Assembly: GCF_019774615.1 (NCBI RefSeq)
Contig: NZ_CP081496.1
Span: 1,240,001-1,304,000 of the forward strand
DNA length: 64,000 bases
Source: Streptomyces sp. BHT-5-2
GTDB taxonomy: Bacteria; Actinomycetota; Actinomycetes; Streptomycetales; Streptomycetaceae
Reading direction: 5' to 3'
Shown here: in pieces, positions 45,375 to 54,007 of the stretch
Layout of the letters: each line of letters begins with the position of its first letter
Position numbering within the stretch: position 1 is the first letter of the stretch
The notes under the pieces: generated by a model
Seen by the model: the letters and a program-made list of their open reading frames with translations, nothing else
The model's database searches: none
What the model was told of the DNA's origin: nothing
Made by a program: the position numbers and the translations under genes

Positions 45375-45736
45375 ACGGTCTCCTTGCGGAAGGGGGAACG
45401 GGGGATCGTGCGGGTCCTGTCGTCGCTCTCTGCGGTTTTTCTCCTTTCTTTACGATCGATAACCCCGGGAAGTTCCGGGACGCGGAATCAGACATCCAGT
45501 CCGTCAACTCCCGCACGGTGCCGGGCTCCTGGCGAAATATCACCTCACCTGCCCGCATGCCCGCGGCAGATGGCCGCCGCCCGGTGGGCGGCGGCGGCGC
45601 GATCCGCCTCCGTGGCACGTGCCTTGGCCGAATACCGCCCCACCGGCCGTCCGCACGGCCTGGATATCCTCACCGCGGACGAGCGGCCGCTCCCGCAGGG
45701 GAGGCGGGCGGGCCGGGCGAAGGGGGCGGCGGAGCA
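45375..45736. promoter_or_regulatory. Divergent VTC / Ser-Thr kinase intergenic region
   Basis: 362 bp without a gene. The AT-rich stretch around 45436-45465 (TTTTTCTCC, then TTTCTTTACGATCGATAAC) is the likely promoter zone, and GATCGATA may be part of an operator. The rest is GC-rich and unremarkable. Confidence 0.4.
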
Positions 45737-47308
45737 ATGGCACAGGCGAGGCAGCAGGGACCGGCCGGACGGCCGGGGGGACCGGCGCCGCTCGGGGGAC
45801 TGGCACCGCTCGGTGCCCACGACCCCCGGCGGATCGGCGACTACCGCCTGCTCGGACGGCTCGGCGAGGGCGGTATGGGCCGGGTGTTCCTGGCCCGTTC
45901 GGACCGCGGCCGGACCGTCGCGGTCAAGTTGGTGCGCACGGAACTGGCCGACCAGGAGGAGTTCCGGGCCCGATTCCGCCGCGAGGTGCGGGCCGCCCGA
46001 AAGGTCGGCGGGGAGTGGACCGCGCCGGTCCTGGACGCGGACACCGAGGCCGAGACGCCCTGGCTGGCCACCGGTTACATCGCCGGGCCCTCGCTCCAGC
46101 AGGCCGTCGGCGGAGGCGGCCCGCTGCCGGAGCGCACGGTGCGGATCCTGGCCGCCGGGCTCGCCCGCGCGCTGCGCTCCGTCCACGCCGCCGGCATCGT
46201 CCACCGCGACCTCAAACCGTCCAACGTCCTGCTCACCCTCGACGGCCCGCGGGTCATCGACTTCGGCATCGCTCGGGCCCTGGAGGGCCTCGGCACGGGC
46301 ACGGTGACAACCACCGGTTCCGCGGTCGGCTCCCCCGGTTTCATGGCGCCCGAGCAGGTCCGCGGCGAGCCGCTCGGCCCGGCCTGCGACGTCTTCTCGC
46401 TCGGCTCGGTGCTGGTCTACGCGGCCACCGGCCGGCAGCCGTTCGGCACCGACACGACGCTGCCGCACGCGATGATGTACCGCATCGCCCAGGAGGAGCC
46501 GGACCTGACCGGTCTCCCCGAGGGACTGCGCGGCCTGGTCGCGGACTGCCTGGCCAAGGACCCCGCGCGGCGGCCTGCCCCCGAGGAGCTGGCGGCACGG
46601 GCGGAGGGCGGACTGCCCGGCGGCGCGGCCGACGACGAACCCTGGCTCCCGGGGGCGCTGGTCGCCCGCCTGGGGCGGCACGCCGTGGAACTGCTGGAGG
46701 CCGAGGACCCGCAGCACGGCGCGGAGCGGGCGTCCGCCGCGCCGACCGCCGTCCACCCCCACGGGCGGCCCGGCGCGGCCCCGGCCGAGCCGGCGTCCGC
46801 CACCGTCGCCCCGCGGGCCGCCGCGACCCCGGCACGCCGCCGCACCGGCCGGATGCTGCTGCTCGCGGGCGGACTGGCGCTGGCCGGGACGGCCGCCGCC
46901 GCGTACGCGCTGTTGGGCGGCTCGGACGGCAGCGCCGCCGCCACCGAGAAGGCCCCGGCCCCGGCGGCCGCACCGGGCGACATCCCGGCCGGCTATCTGG
47001 GCGTCTGGTCGACGACGGTGGGCGACTCCGACCTGGACGTCCGCCGCTTCACCCTCGTCCAGGGGAAGCCGGGGGAGACGGTGCTCCGTATGCAGGCCAC
47101 CGGCCCCACGTACGACTGCCGGTTCACGGCGACACTGAAGAGCGCCGGCCCGCCGGTGCGGCTCGGCCCGTCCACCGTGGTCTCCGGGCCGCCCGACACC
47201 TGCCGGGCCGGTTCCCCCAGCACCCTTCAGCTGATGGCCGGGCAGCTCCGGCGCACCTTCGACGACGCGGGCGGCCTGGCGCCGCTGCTGTACACGAAAA
47301 CGGGGTGA
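45737..47308 (+). CDS. Membrane Ser/Thr protein kinase
   Basis: 523 residues from the ATG at 45737. Hanks motifs in order: LGEGGMGRVF (P-loop, ~43-52), AVKLV (Lys), HRDLKPSN (catalytic), DFGIA and GSPGFMAPEQ (activation and P+1). After a Pro/Ala linker there is one membrane helix (~372-394). The extracellular C-terminal ~125 residues contain two Cys (TYDCRF and DTCRAG), perhaps disulfide-bonded, as a sensor without PASTA repeats. The ligand is unknown. It converges with purA. Confidence 0.93.
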   Translation: MAQARQQGPAGRPGGPAPLGGLAPLGAHDPRRIGDYRLLGRLGEGGMGRVFLARSDRGRTVAVKLVRTELADQEEFRARFRREVRAARKVGGEWTAPVLDADTEAETPWLATGYIAGPSLQQAVGGGGPLPERTVRILAAGLARALRSVHAAGIVHRDLKPSNVLLTLDGPRVIDFGIARALEGLGTGTVTTTGSAVGSPGFMAPEQVRGEPLGPACDVFSLGSVLVYAATGRQPFGTDTTLPHAMMYRIAQEEPDLTGLPEGLRGLVADCLAKDPARRPAPEELAARAEGGLPGGAADDEPWLPGALVARLGRHAVELLEAEDPQHGAERASAAPTAVHPHGRPGAAPAEPASATVAPRAAATPARRRTGRMLLLAGGLALAGTAAAAYALLGGSDGSAAATEKAPAPAAAPGDIPAGYLGVWSTTVGDSDLDVRRFTLVQGKPGETVLRMQATGPTYDCRFTATLKSAGPPVRLGPSTVVSGPPDTCRAGSPSTLQLMAGQLRRTFDDAGGLAPLLYTKTG

Positions 47309-47354
47309 CGGCGAAGGCACCCGGCCTTCACCGCCACCCCGGAAGCCGACCGGC

Positions 47355-48641
47355 TCAGGACAGGAACGAGTTGATCTCGATCGTCTCGTCCCGGCCGGGG
47401 CCGACGCCGATCGCGGAGATCGGGGCGCCCGACATCTCCTCCAGCGCCCTGACGTACGCCTGGGCGTTCTTCGGCAGGTCGGAGAAGGTCTTGGCCTTGG
47501 TGATGTCCTCGGACCAGCCCGGCAGCATCTCGTAGACCGGCTTGGCGTGGTGGAAGTCGGTCTGGCTGTACGGGAGTTCCTCGACGCGCTCGCCGTCGAT
47601 CTCGTAGGCCACGCAGACCGGGATCTGCTCCCAGCCGGTGAGGACGTCGAGCTTGGTGAGGAAGAAGTCCGTCAGGCCGTTGACGCGGGTGGCGTAGCGG
47701 GCGATCACCGCGTCGAACCAGCCGCAGCGGCGGTCCCGGCCGGTGGTGACACCGCGCTCGCCGCCGATCCGGCGCAGCGCCTCGCCGTCCTCGTCGAACA
47801 GCTCGGTCGGGAACGGGCCGGCGCCCACGCGGGTGGTGTACGCCTTGAGGATGCCGATGACCCGGCTGATCTTCGTGGGGCCGACGCCCGCGCCCGTGCA
47901 GGCACCGCCCGCGGTCGGGTTCGAGGAGGTGACGAAGGGGTACGTGCCGTGGTCGATGTCGAGCAGGGTGCCCTGCCCGCCCTCGAAGAGCACGACCTTG
48001 TCGTCGTCCAGGGCCTGGTTGAGGATCAGGGTGGTGTCGGCGACATAGCCCTTGATCTTGTCGGCGTAGCCCAGCAGCTCCTCGACGACCTGCCCGGCCT
48101 CGATGGCGCGGCGGTTGTAGAGCTTGGTGAGCAGCTGGTTCTTGACGTCGAGGGCCGCCTCGACCTTCTGCGTCAGGATCGACTCGTCGTAGAGGTCCTG
48201 GACGCGGATGCCGGTGCGGTTGATCTTGTCGGCGTAGGTCGGGCCGATGCCGCGGCCGGTGGTGCCGATCTTCCGCTTGCCGAGGAAGCGTTCCGTCACC
48301 TTGTCGATGGTGATGTTGTACGGCGTGATCAGGTGCGCGTTACCGCTGAGCAGCAGCTTGGACGTGTCGACGCCGCGGTCGTTGAGCCCGCTCAGCTCGG
48401 AGAGCAGGACCGCCGGGTCCACGACGACGCCGTTGCCGATGACCGGGGTGCACCCCGGCGAGAGGATTCCGGAAGGGAGGAGGTGCAGTGCGTACTTCTG
48501 GTCGCCGACGACGACCGTGTGGCCGGCGTTGTTGCCGCCCTGGTAGCGCACCACGTAGTCCACGGATCCACCGAGCAGGTCGGTGGCCTTTCCCTTGCCC
48601 TCATCACCCCACTGAGCACCGAGCAGCACAAGTGCGGGCAC
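47355..48641 (-). CDS. purA: Adenylosuccinate synthetase
   Basis: 428 residues from the GTG at 48641; the longer frame to 48698 has no family similarity, and GGAAGGGG precedes this start. P-loop-like [13 protein letters not shown], then [20 protein letters not shown] and a late [10 protein letters not shown]. The enzyme converts IMP, aspartate and GTP to adenylosuccinate, the first step to AMP. It is far from the other pur genes in the window and monocistronic. Confidence 0.97.
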   Translation of the reverse strand: MPALVLLGAQWGDEGKGKATDLLGGSVDYVVRYQGGNNAGHTVVVGDQKYALHLLPSGILSPGCTPVIGNGVVVDPAVLLSELSGLNDRGVDTSKLLLSGNAHLITPYNITIDKVTERFLGKRKIGTTGRGIGPTYADKINRTGIRVQDLYDESILTQKVEAALDVKNQLLTKLYNRRAIEAGQVVEELLGYADKIKGYVADTTLILNQALDDDKVVLFEGGQGTLLDIDHGTYPFVTSSNPTAGGACTGAGVGPTKISRVIGILKAYTTRVGAGPFPTELFDEDGEALRRIGGERGVTTGRDRRCGWFDAVIARYATRVNGLTDFFLTKLDVLTGWEQIPVCVAYEIDGERVEELPYSQTDFHHAKPVYEMLPGWSEDITKAKTFSDLPKNAQAYVRALEEMSGAPISAIGVGPGRDETIEINSFLS

Positions 48642-48756
48642 AGGCGTACACCCCTTCCGGGCGGGGCATGTCCAACGTGCGTGGATGGCGCGGCGCACGC
48701 GTGGTCACGCGTACGTCGTCGCCGGAGCCGTCGGACCGGTGCCCCGGAATAGACGA

Positions 48757-48784
48757 AGCCCCTGGCGCAATAGCGCAAGGGGCT
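48757..48784. terminator. Strong hairpin between purA and the DAG-kinase-like gene
   Basis: AGCCCCT and AGGGGCT enclose an inner GCGC/GCGC stem with a 4-nt loop. It lies in front of both divergent genes, so it is not a simple 3' terminator. It could sit in the purA leader or end an unseen small RNA. Confidence 0.5.
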
Positions 48785-48818
48785 CTTGCACCGAGATGCT
48801 ACCTGAGGAAGGACCGAG

Positions 48819-49862
48819 GTGTCGGCGCAGTCTTCTGGGCACTCTCCCGCGGACTCCGTTCGGGGGTGCCCCCTGCTTGTGGTCATCGACCCGGTCGCCC
48901 GCAGGACGGACGGCGAGTCCGTGCGCATCGCGAAGGACGTCCTGTCCGCCGGCGCGGGGGCGAAGATCTGCCTGCCGGAGGGGCCGGAGGAGTTCCTCCA
49001 GGCGCTGGCCCGGCGTGGCCGGCGCCACCCCGTGGTGGTCGGTGACGACCGCGCGCTGCTGCGGGCGGTGGGCCTGCTCCACAGGGAGCGCGAACTGTCC
49101 GGGGTGCCGCTGTCGCTGGTTCCGGTGGGCACGCCGGAGACGGTCGCCCTGAGCCGCACGCTGGGCGTCCCCACGGACGCGGTGGCCGCCGCGCGGACCG
49201 TCCTGGACGGCGGGGAGCGGCCGATGGACCTGCTGACGGACGACAGCGACGGCATCGTGCTGGGCGGACTGCGGATCCCGTGCGGAGACGCGGACGGGGC
49301 GCTGTCGGGGTACGCGGTGTACGGCACCGCGGGGGAGCGCGCCGGCCGGGCGGTGCCGGAGGCGGCCGGGTGCCCGGAGCGGGCCGCGGCCCCCGGGGGC
49401 GCGGACCCCGACGCGGTGGATCCGGGGGACGGCCCGCGCCCCTGGTGGCGGCCGGCGGCCCGCACCGCCCGTACGGCGCTGTCGCTGCTGGCCGCACCGG
49501 CGGCCGTGCGGCGGGGGCGGGTGCCCGCGCAGCGGCTGCGGCTGCGGATCGAGGCGGACGGGGCGCTGCTGGCGGATCTGGACCGGCCGGTGCGCGGGGT
49601 GTCGGTGGTGCCGGGCGCCGCGGACCTCGGCCTCGGGGCGGACGGCGCCGGCGGGCGCGCGGAGCGGCCCGGCGGGCTGGCCGAGGTGGTCGTGCACTGG
49701 CCGGGCGGGGAGCGGCCGATGCGGGTACAGGCGCGGGCCGTGACGGTGTCCGGGTCGGACTTCCGCTACCGGGCGGACGCGCTCGTCGGCGGGCCGGTGC
49801 GGACCAGGACGTGGACGGTGCAGCCGGGTGCCTGGCGGCTGCGGCTGCCGCGGCAGGGGTGA
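48819..49862 (+). CDS. Diacylglycerol kinase-like protein, probably inactive
   Basis: 347 residues from the GTG at 48819 (GAGGAAGGA ahead). The N-terminal fold follows the DAG/lipid kinase catalytic domain, but the nucleotide motif GGDGT is replaced by VGDDRALL, so lipid phosphorylation is doubtful. The motif GTPETVALSRTLGVP corresponds to the family's GTGNDFAR-like region. A Pro-rich insertion separates it from a C-terminal beta domain. It is divergent from purA, as I recall it in other Streptomyces. The true function is unknown. Confidence 0.75.
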   Translation: MSAQSSGHSPADSVRGCPLLVVIDPVARRTDGESVRIAKDVLSAGAGAKICLPEGPEEFLQALARRGRRHPVVVGDDRALLRAVGLLHRERELSGVPLSLVPVGTPETVALSRTLGVPTDAVAAARTVLDGGERPMDLLTDDSDGIVLGGLRIPCGDADGALSGYAVYGTAGERAGRAVPEAAGCPERAAAPGGADPDAVDPGDGPRPWWRPAARTARTALSLLAAPAAVRRGRVPAQRLRLRIEADGALLADLDRPVRGVSVVPGAADLGLGADGAGGRAERPGGLAEVVVHWPGGERPMRVQARAVTVSGSDFRYRADALVGGPVRTRTWTVQPGAWRLRLPRQG

Positions 49863-49910
49863 GGCGGGGTCCGGCGCCCGGACGGGCGGGGCGGCGGCCG
49901 CGGCCCCGGG

Positions 49911-50483
49911 TCAGCGCCGCGCCGGGCCGTTCTCCTGCCGGGGCTCCGCGGCCGCCGGGCCGCCCTTCTGCTCCTCCGTGCGGAGCTCTTCGAGGTGCTC
50001 GCGCCAGCGCTGCATCATGCCCATGAGCTCCTGCTGCATGAACTCCGTGAAGGCCAGGGTCTCGCCGAGACGGCGGCCGGCGGCGCTCTCCGGGCCGAGG
50101 CTGTCCACGCCCTCGCGCAGCACGTCCTCCCAGCGCGTCAGGACGCTGTCCCGGCGGGTCAGGGCCTCGTACCACTGGTCGCTGTGGACGCGGTAGCGGT
50201 CGCGGCGGGAGCCGGGTTCGCGCTCCCGGCCGACCATGCCGACCTGGGAGAGATAGCGGATCGCGCCGGAGACGGCCGCGGGGCTGACCTGGAGCCGCTC
50301 GCCCAGCTCGGCGGAGGTCATGACGCCGGAGTCGGACGCCAGCAGACAGGAGAAGACCCGGGCCGGCATCCGCTGCATGCCGGCGTCGACCATCTGCGCC
50401 GCGAAGCGCTCGACGAACGTCAGCACCGCCGCGTCGTCGCGGCCCGCCGTCGCGCCCGTTCCCCGGTCTCGCTGCTCGCTCAT
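49911..50483 (-). CDS. MarR/GbsR-type regulator
   Basis: 190 residues from the ATG at 50483. Winged helix at ~40-110: MPARVFSCLLASDSGVMTSAELGERLQVSPAAVSGAIRYL, here read in two blocks of up to twenty residues, then REREPGSRRDRY as the wing. Helices on both sides form the dimer interface. It is divergent from the ABC exporter, and a perfect 18-bp palindrome lies between the two genes, so it very likely represses that operon and itself. The Glu/Lys-rich tail is disordered. Confidence 0.88.
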   Translation of the reverse strand: MSEQRDRGTGATAGRDDAAVLTFVERFAAQMVDAGMQRMPARVFSCLLASDSGVMTSAELGERLQVSPAAVSGAIRYLSQVGMVGREREPGSRRDRYRVHSDQWYEALTRRDSVLTRWEDVLREGVDSLGPESAAGRRLGETLAFTEFMQQELMGMMQRWREHLEELRTEEQKGGPAAAEPRQENGPARR

Positions 50484-50539
50484 GTCCGCATCATCTCCCC
50501 TGTTCAGCGCCGTTCCCTCAACTTTATACGGTTTTTTAA

Positions 50540-50557
50540 CTTCACAACTTTGTGAAG
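50540..50557. promoter_or_regulatory. Operator for the MarR/ABC divergent promoters
   Basis: CTTCACAA, CT spacer, TTGTGAAG: perfect 8-bp arms, 20 nt before the ABC start and 57 nt before the regulator start. The surrounding AT-rich DNA fits overlapping promoters. Confidence 0.82.
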
Positions 50558-50576
50558 ATAGCGTACCTTCGGAACC

Positions 50577-51572
50577 ATGACGAAGGCGCACTCCTTCCCC
50601 GCGATCCACGCGTCCGGCCTGGCCAAGTCCTTCGGCCGGACCCGCGCACTGGACGGCCTCGACCTCCGCGTCGAGGCCGGTGAGGTGCACGGCTTCCTCG
50701 GGCCCAACGGCGCGGGGAAGTCCACCACCCTCCGCGTCCTGCTGGGCCTGCTGCGCGCCGACCGCGGCAGCGCGCAGGTCCTGGGCAAGGACCCCTGGCA
50801 GGACGCCGTCGAGATCCACCGCCGCGTCGCCTACGTCCCCGGGGACGTCACCCTGTGGCGCAATCTCTCCGGCGGCGAGGTCATCGATCTCTACGGGCGG
50901 CTGCATCGGAGCGGCGGCGCGAAGCGGCCCGCGGGCCTGGACGCCGCGCGGCGGAGCGAGCTGCTGGAGCGCTTCGAGCTCGACCCCACCAAGAAGGGGC
51001 GCACCTACTCCAAGGGCAACCGCCAGAAGGTCGCCCTGGTCGCCGCCTTCGCCTCCGACGTAGATCTGCTGATCCTCGATGAGCCCACCTCGGGACTGGA
51101 CCCGCTGATGGAGGAGGTCTTCCAGAGCTGCGTGGCCGAGGAGCGCGACCGCGGCCGCACGGTCCTGCTCTCCAGCCATGTGCTGTCCGAGGTCGAGGCG
51201 CTCTGCGACCGCGTCAGCATCATCCGCAAGGGCCGCACCGTCGAGTCCGGCTCACTGGGGGAGCTGCGCCATCTGACCCGGACGACCGTCGTCGCCGAGC
51301 TGGCCGGCCCGCCGACCGGACTCGACGGGCTGGCCGGTGTGCACGGCCTCTCCGTCCAGCCGCTCGGGGACGGCGGCTGCCGGGTCCGGCTCCAGGCCGA
51401 CACCGACCGGCTCGGCGCGGTGCTCGGCCCGCTCGGCGCGGCCGGCCTGCGCAGTCTCACCAGCGCCCCGCCCACCCTGGAGGAGCTCTTCCTCCGGCAC
51501 TATCAGGACGACCTCCGCCCCGAGGCCCGCCGCCGGGACGGCGCCCGGACCGAAGGGACGGTCAGCCGATGA
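50577..51572 (+). CDS. ABC transporter ATP-binding protein
   Basis: 331 residues. Walker A is GPNGAGKST; the Q loop is typical; the signature region reads [12 protein letters not shown], which is unusual because LSGGQ-type proteins normally have two Gly. Walker B is [12 protein letters not shown], and the H loop is [12 protein letters not shown]. The C-terminal ~100 residues are an extra domain seen in DrrA-like exporters. It overlaps the permease gene by 4 nt. Together they form an exporter of the drug-resistance type. Confidence 0.92.
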   Translation: MTKAHSFPAIHASGLAKSFGRTRALDGLDLRVEAGEVHGFLGPNGAGKSTTLRVLLGLLRADRGSAQVLGKDPWQDAVEIHRRVAYVPGDVTLWRNLSGGEVIDLYGRLHRSGGAKRPAGLDAARRSELLERFELDPTKKGRTYSKGNRQKVALVAAFASDVDLLILDEPTSGLDPLMEEVFQSCVAEERDRGRTVLLSSHVLSEVEALCDRVSIIRKGRTVESGSLGELRHLTRTTVVAELAGPPTGLDGLAGVHGLSVQPLGDGGCRVRLQADTDRLGAVLGPLGAAGLRSLTSAPPTLEELFLRHYQDDLRPEARRRDGARTEGTVSR

Positions 51573-53227
51573 GCGCCCTGGCCGCGCCGGCCGCCGTCCA
51601 CCCCGGCCGCCCGCGCCATCTGGCCGGCACCGGCACCCTGCTGCGGCTGGCACTGCGCCGCGACCGGCTGATGATCCCGGCCTGGGTGCTGGTCCTCGGC
51701 CTGTCCGTCACCGCCATGGGCCCGGCCTTCGCGTCGCTCTACGCCACCGCCGCCGACCGCGCCCAGTTGGCCGCCTCGATGAACGCCGGCGGCTCGCTGC
51801 GCGCGCTGTACGGCCCGGTCTTCGGCGACTCCCTCGGCGGCCTGGTCGCCTGGCGGATGGCCGGGCTCGGGGCGGTGCTGGCGGCCGTGATGAGCCTGCT
51901 GATCGTCGTCCGGCACACCCGGGAAGAGGAGGAGACCGGCCGCCAGGAGCTGCTCTCCGCCGCCGTGGTCGGCCGGCGGGCGCCGCTGACCGCGGCCCTG
52001 CTGGCGGCGCTGCTCGCCGACGCCGGCGTCGCGGCGCTGACCGCCGCCGGGCTGACCGCGTCCGGACTGCCGGCGGGCGGGTCGCTCGCCCTGGCCGTCG
52101 CGATCGGCGGCACCGGCCTGCTCTTCGCCGCGCTGGCCGCCATCGCCGCCCAGCTCACCGAGAGCGCCCGGCTGGCCAAGGGGCTGACCGGCGCGGTCCT
52201 GGGCGCCGCCTTCGCACTGCGCGCCGCCGGCGACGCGACGGACGCCGGTGCCGCCCCCGGGGGCGGCACCGGCTCCGTGCTCACCTGGCTCTCCCCCGTC
52301 GGCTGGGCGCAGAATCTGCGCGCCTACGCCGGCGAGCGCTGGTGGGTGGCGCTGCTGCCCGCCACCGCGACGGCGCTGGCGACGGCGGCGGCCTACGCCC
52401 TGACCGCCCGCCGCGACGTCGGGATGAGCTTCCTGCCGGCCCGTCCCGGGCCCGCCCGGGCGCCCCGTTCGCTCGGCGGCCCCACCGGTCTGGCCTGGCG
52501 GCTGCAGCGGACGACCCTGGCGGGCTGGACGGCCGGTTTCGCACTCGCCGGTGGAGTGTTCGGCGGGATCGTCAAGGGAGCCACGAGCCTGGTCGGCGGC
52601 AATGCGCGGGCCCGGGAGATCTTCGAGCGGCTCGGCGGGCAGCAGTCCATGGCGGACGCCTTCCTGGCCTCGATCACCGGCCTGCTCGGCATGATCGCGG
52701 CGCTCTACGCCGTCGGCGCGGTGCTGCGGATGCGCGCCGAGGAGACCGGCGGGCGGGCCGAGCCGGTCCTGGCCGGTGCGGTGGGCCGGCTGCGCTGGGC
52801 GGCCGGCCATCTGGTCCTCGCGCTGGCCGGCACCGCCGTGGTGCTGGCCGCCGGCGGCCTGACCCTGGGGATCACCTACGGCGCCTCGGTCGGCGATGTC
52901 GCCGGCGGCACCGGCCGGGTGCTGGCCGCCGCGCTGGCCCAGGCCCCGGCGGTGTGGACGCTCGCCGGGGCGGCGACGGCCGTGCTCGGCCTGTTCCCCC
53001 GCGCCACCGGTGCGGTCTGGGCCCTGACCGGCGGGTGCCTCGCCGTCGGCTGGCTCGGGCCGGTGCTGCGGCTCCCCCGGTGGGCGCTGGACCTCTCGCC
53101 GTTCGGGCAGCTGCCCAAGCTGCCCGGCGGGGCGGTGACGGCCACGCCGTTCCTCTGGCTGACGGCCCTCTCGGCTGCCCTGGTGGCCGCCGGTCTCGTC
53201 GGCCTCCGCCGCCGCGACATCGGCTGA
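51569..53227 (+). CDS. ABC exporter permease (two repeated halves)
   Basis: 552 residues with about 12 hydrophobic segments arranged as two similar halves, each with a cytoplasmic loop resembling [19 protein letters not shown] and [19 protein letters not shown]. This is the layout of tetronasin-type (TnrB3-like) permeases, in which one protein replaces a dimer. The ATG overlaps the ATPase stop codon. The substrate may be a drug or antibiotic; it is not deducible. Confidence 0.88.
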   Translation: MSALAAPAAVHPGRPRHLAGTGTLLRLALRRDRLMIPAWVLVLGLSVTAMGPAFASLYATAADRAQLAASMNAGGSLRALYGPVFGDSLGGLVAWRMAGLGAVLAAVMSLLIVVRHTREEEETGRQELLSAAVVGRRAPLTAALLAALLADAGVAALTAAGLTASGLPAGGSLALAVAIGGTGLLFAALAAIAAQLTESARLAKGLTGAVLGAAFALRAAGDATDAGAAPGGGTGSVLTWLSPVGWAQNLRAYAGERWWVALLPATATALATAAAYALTARRDVGMSFLPARPGPARAPRSLGGPTGLAWRLQRTTLAGWTAGFALAGGVFGGIVKGATSLVGGNARAREIFERLGGQQSMADAFLASITGLLGMIAALYAVGAVLRMRAEETGGRAEPVLAGAVGRLRWAAGHLVLALAGTAVVLAAGGLTLGITYGASVGDVAGGTGRVLAAALAQAPAVWTLAGAATAVLGLFPRATGAVWALTGGCLAVGWLGPVLRLPRWALDLSPFGQLPKLPGGAVTATPFLWLTALSAALVAAGLVGLRRRDIG

Positions 53228-53311
53228 CCGTCGGGGCCCGCCCCGGTCGTGCGCCGCCGCAGCCATGGCGGAGCCCGGCGGCGCACTCCGCGGTCGGCTC
53301 TCCGCGACCTG

Positions 53312-53332
53312 CTGTCCACAGGGTGTGGACAG
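53312..53332. promoter_or_regulatory. Paired inverted DnaA-box-like motif
   Basis: CTGTCCACA (53312-53320) and TGTGGACAG (53324-53332) are exact reverse complements with a GGG spacer. Each differs from the Streptomyces DnaA box TTGTCCACA only at the first base. Lying between convergent genes, it could also act as a terminator hairpin. Confidence 0.6.
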
Positions 53333-53350
53333 TCCGGGCGGACGCCGCCG

Positions 53351-54007
53351 TCAGCCGCCCGGCGTCACCAGCCGCGCCTCGTAGGCGAAGACCGCCGCCT
53401 GGGTCCGGTCCCGCAGCCCCAGCTTCACCAGGATCCGGCTGACATGCGTCTTCACCGTCGACTCGGCGACGACGAGATGGGCCGCGATCTCGCCGTTGGA
53501 CAGTCCCTGCGCCACCAGCACCAGGACCTCGGTCTCCCGCTCCGTCAGATCGCCGATCCGCTCCTGGGCCGGGGCGCGCGGCGAGCCCAGCCGGGAGAAC
53601 TCGTTGATCAGCCGCTTGGTGACGGTCGGGGCGAGCAGCGCCTCCCCCGCGGCGACGATCCGCACGCCCTCGGCGAGCTGGCCGGCCGAGGCGTCCTTGA
53701 GGAGGAAGCCGCTGGCTCCGGCGCGCAGCGCCTGGTAGACGTACTCGTCCAGGTCGAAGGTGGTCAGCACCAGCACCTTGGCGTCCGCGTCGGCGGCGAC
53801 GATCTCGCGGGTCGCCTCCAGGCCGTTCATCTCCGGCATCCGGATGTCCATCAGGACGACGTCCGGCTTGAGGAGCGAGACCTTCTCCACCGCCTGCCGG
53901 CCGTCGACGGCCTCTCCGATGACCTCGATGTCCGGCATGGCGTTGAGCAGCACGGAGAAGCCCTCGCGGACCATCACCTGGTCGTCGACGATCAGTACCC
54001 GGATCAT
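53351..54007 (-). CDS. NarL/LuxR-type response regulator
   Basis: 218 residues. The receiver domain has the acidic pocket (VLIVDDQ), the phosphorylatable Asp in VVLMDIRMP and the Lys in FLLKDAS. The output HTH is LTERETEVLVLVAQGLSNGEI, read in two parts of up to twenty residues, then VAESTVKTHVSRIL. The ATG overlaps the kinase stop codon, so they are a coupled pair. It is convergent with the ABC exporter and may or may not control it. Confidence 0.93.
   Translation of the reverse strand: MIRVLIVDDQVMVREGFSVLLNAMPDIEVIGEAVDGRQAVEKVSLLKPDVVLMDIRMPEMNGLEATREIVAADADAKVLVLTTFDLDEYVYQALRAGASGFLLKDASAGQLAEGVRIVAAGEALLAPTVTKRLINEFSRLGSPRAPAQERIGDLTERETEVLVLVAQGLSNGEIAAHLVVAESTVKTHVSRILVKLGLRDRTQAAVFAYEARLVTPGG

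Noticed and set aside
49911..51179. Longer minus-strand reading of the MarR gene through the ABC gene
   Set aside because: It would run antisense to Walker motifs of the ATPase; the winged helix is complete from the ATG at 50483.
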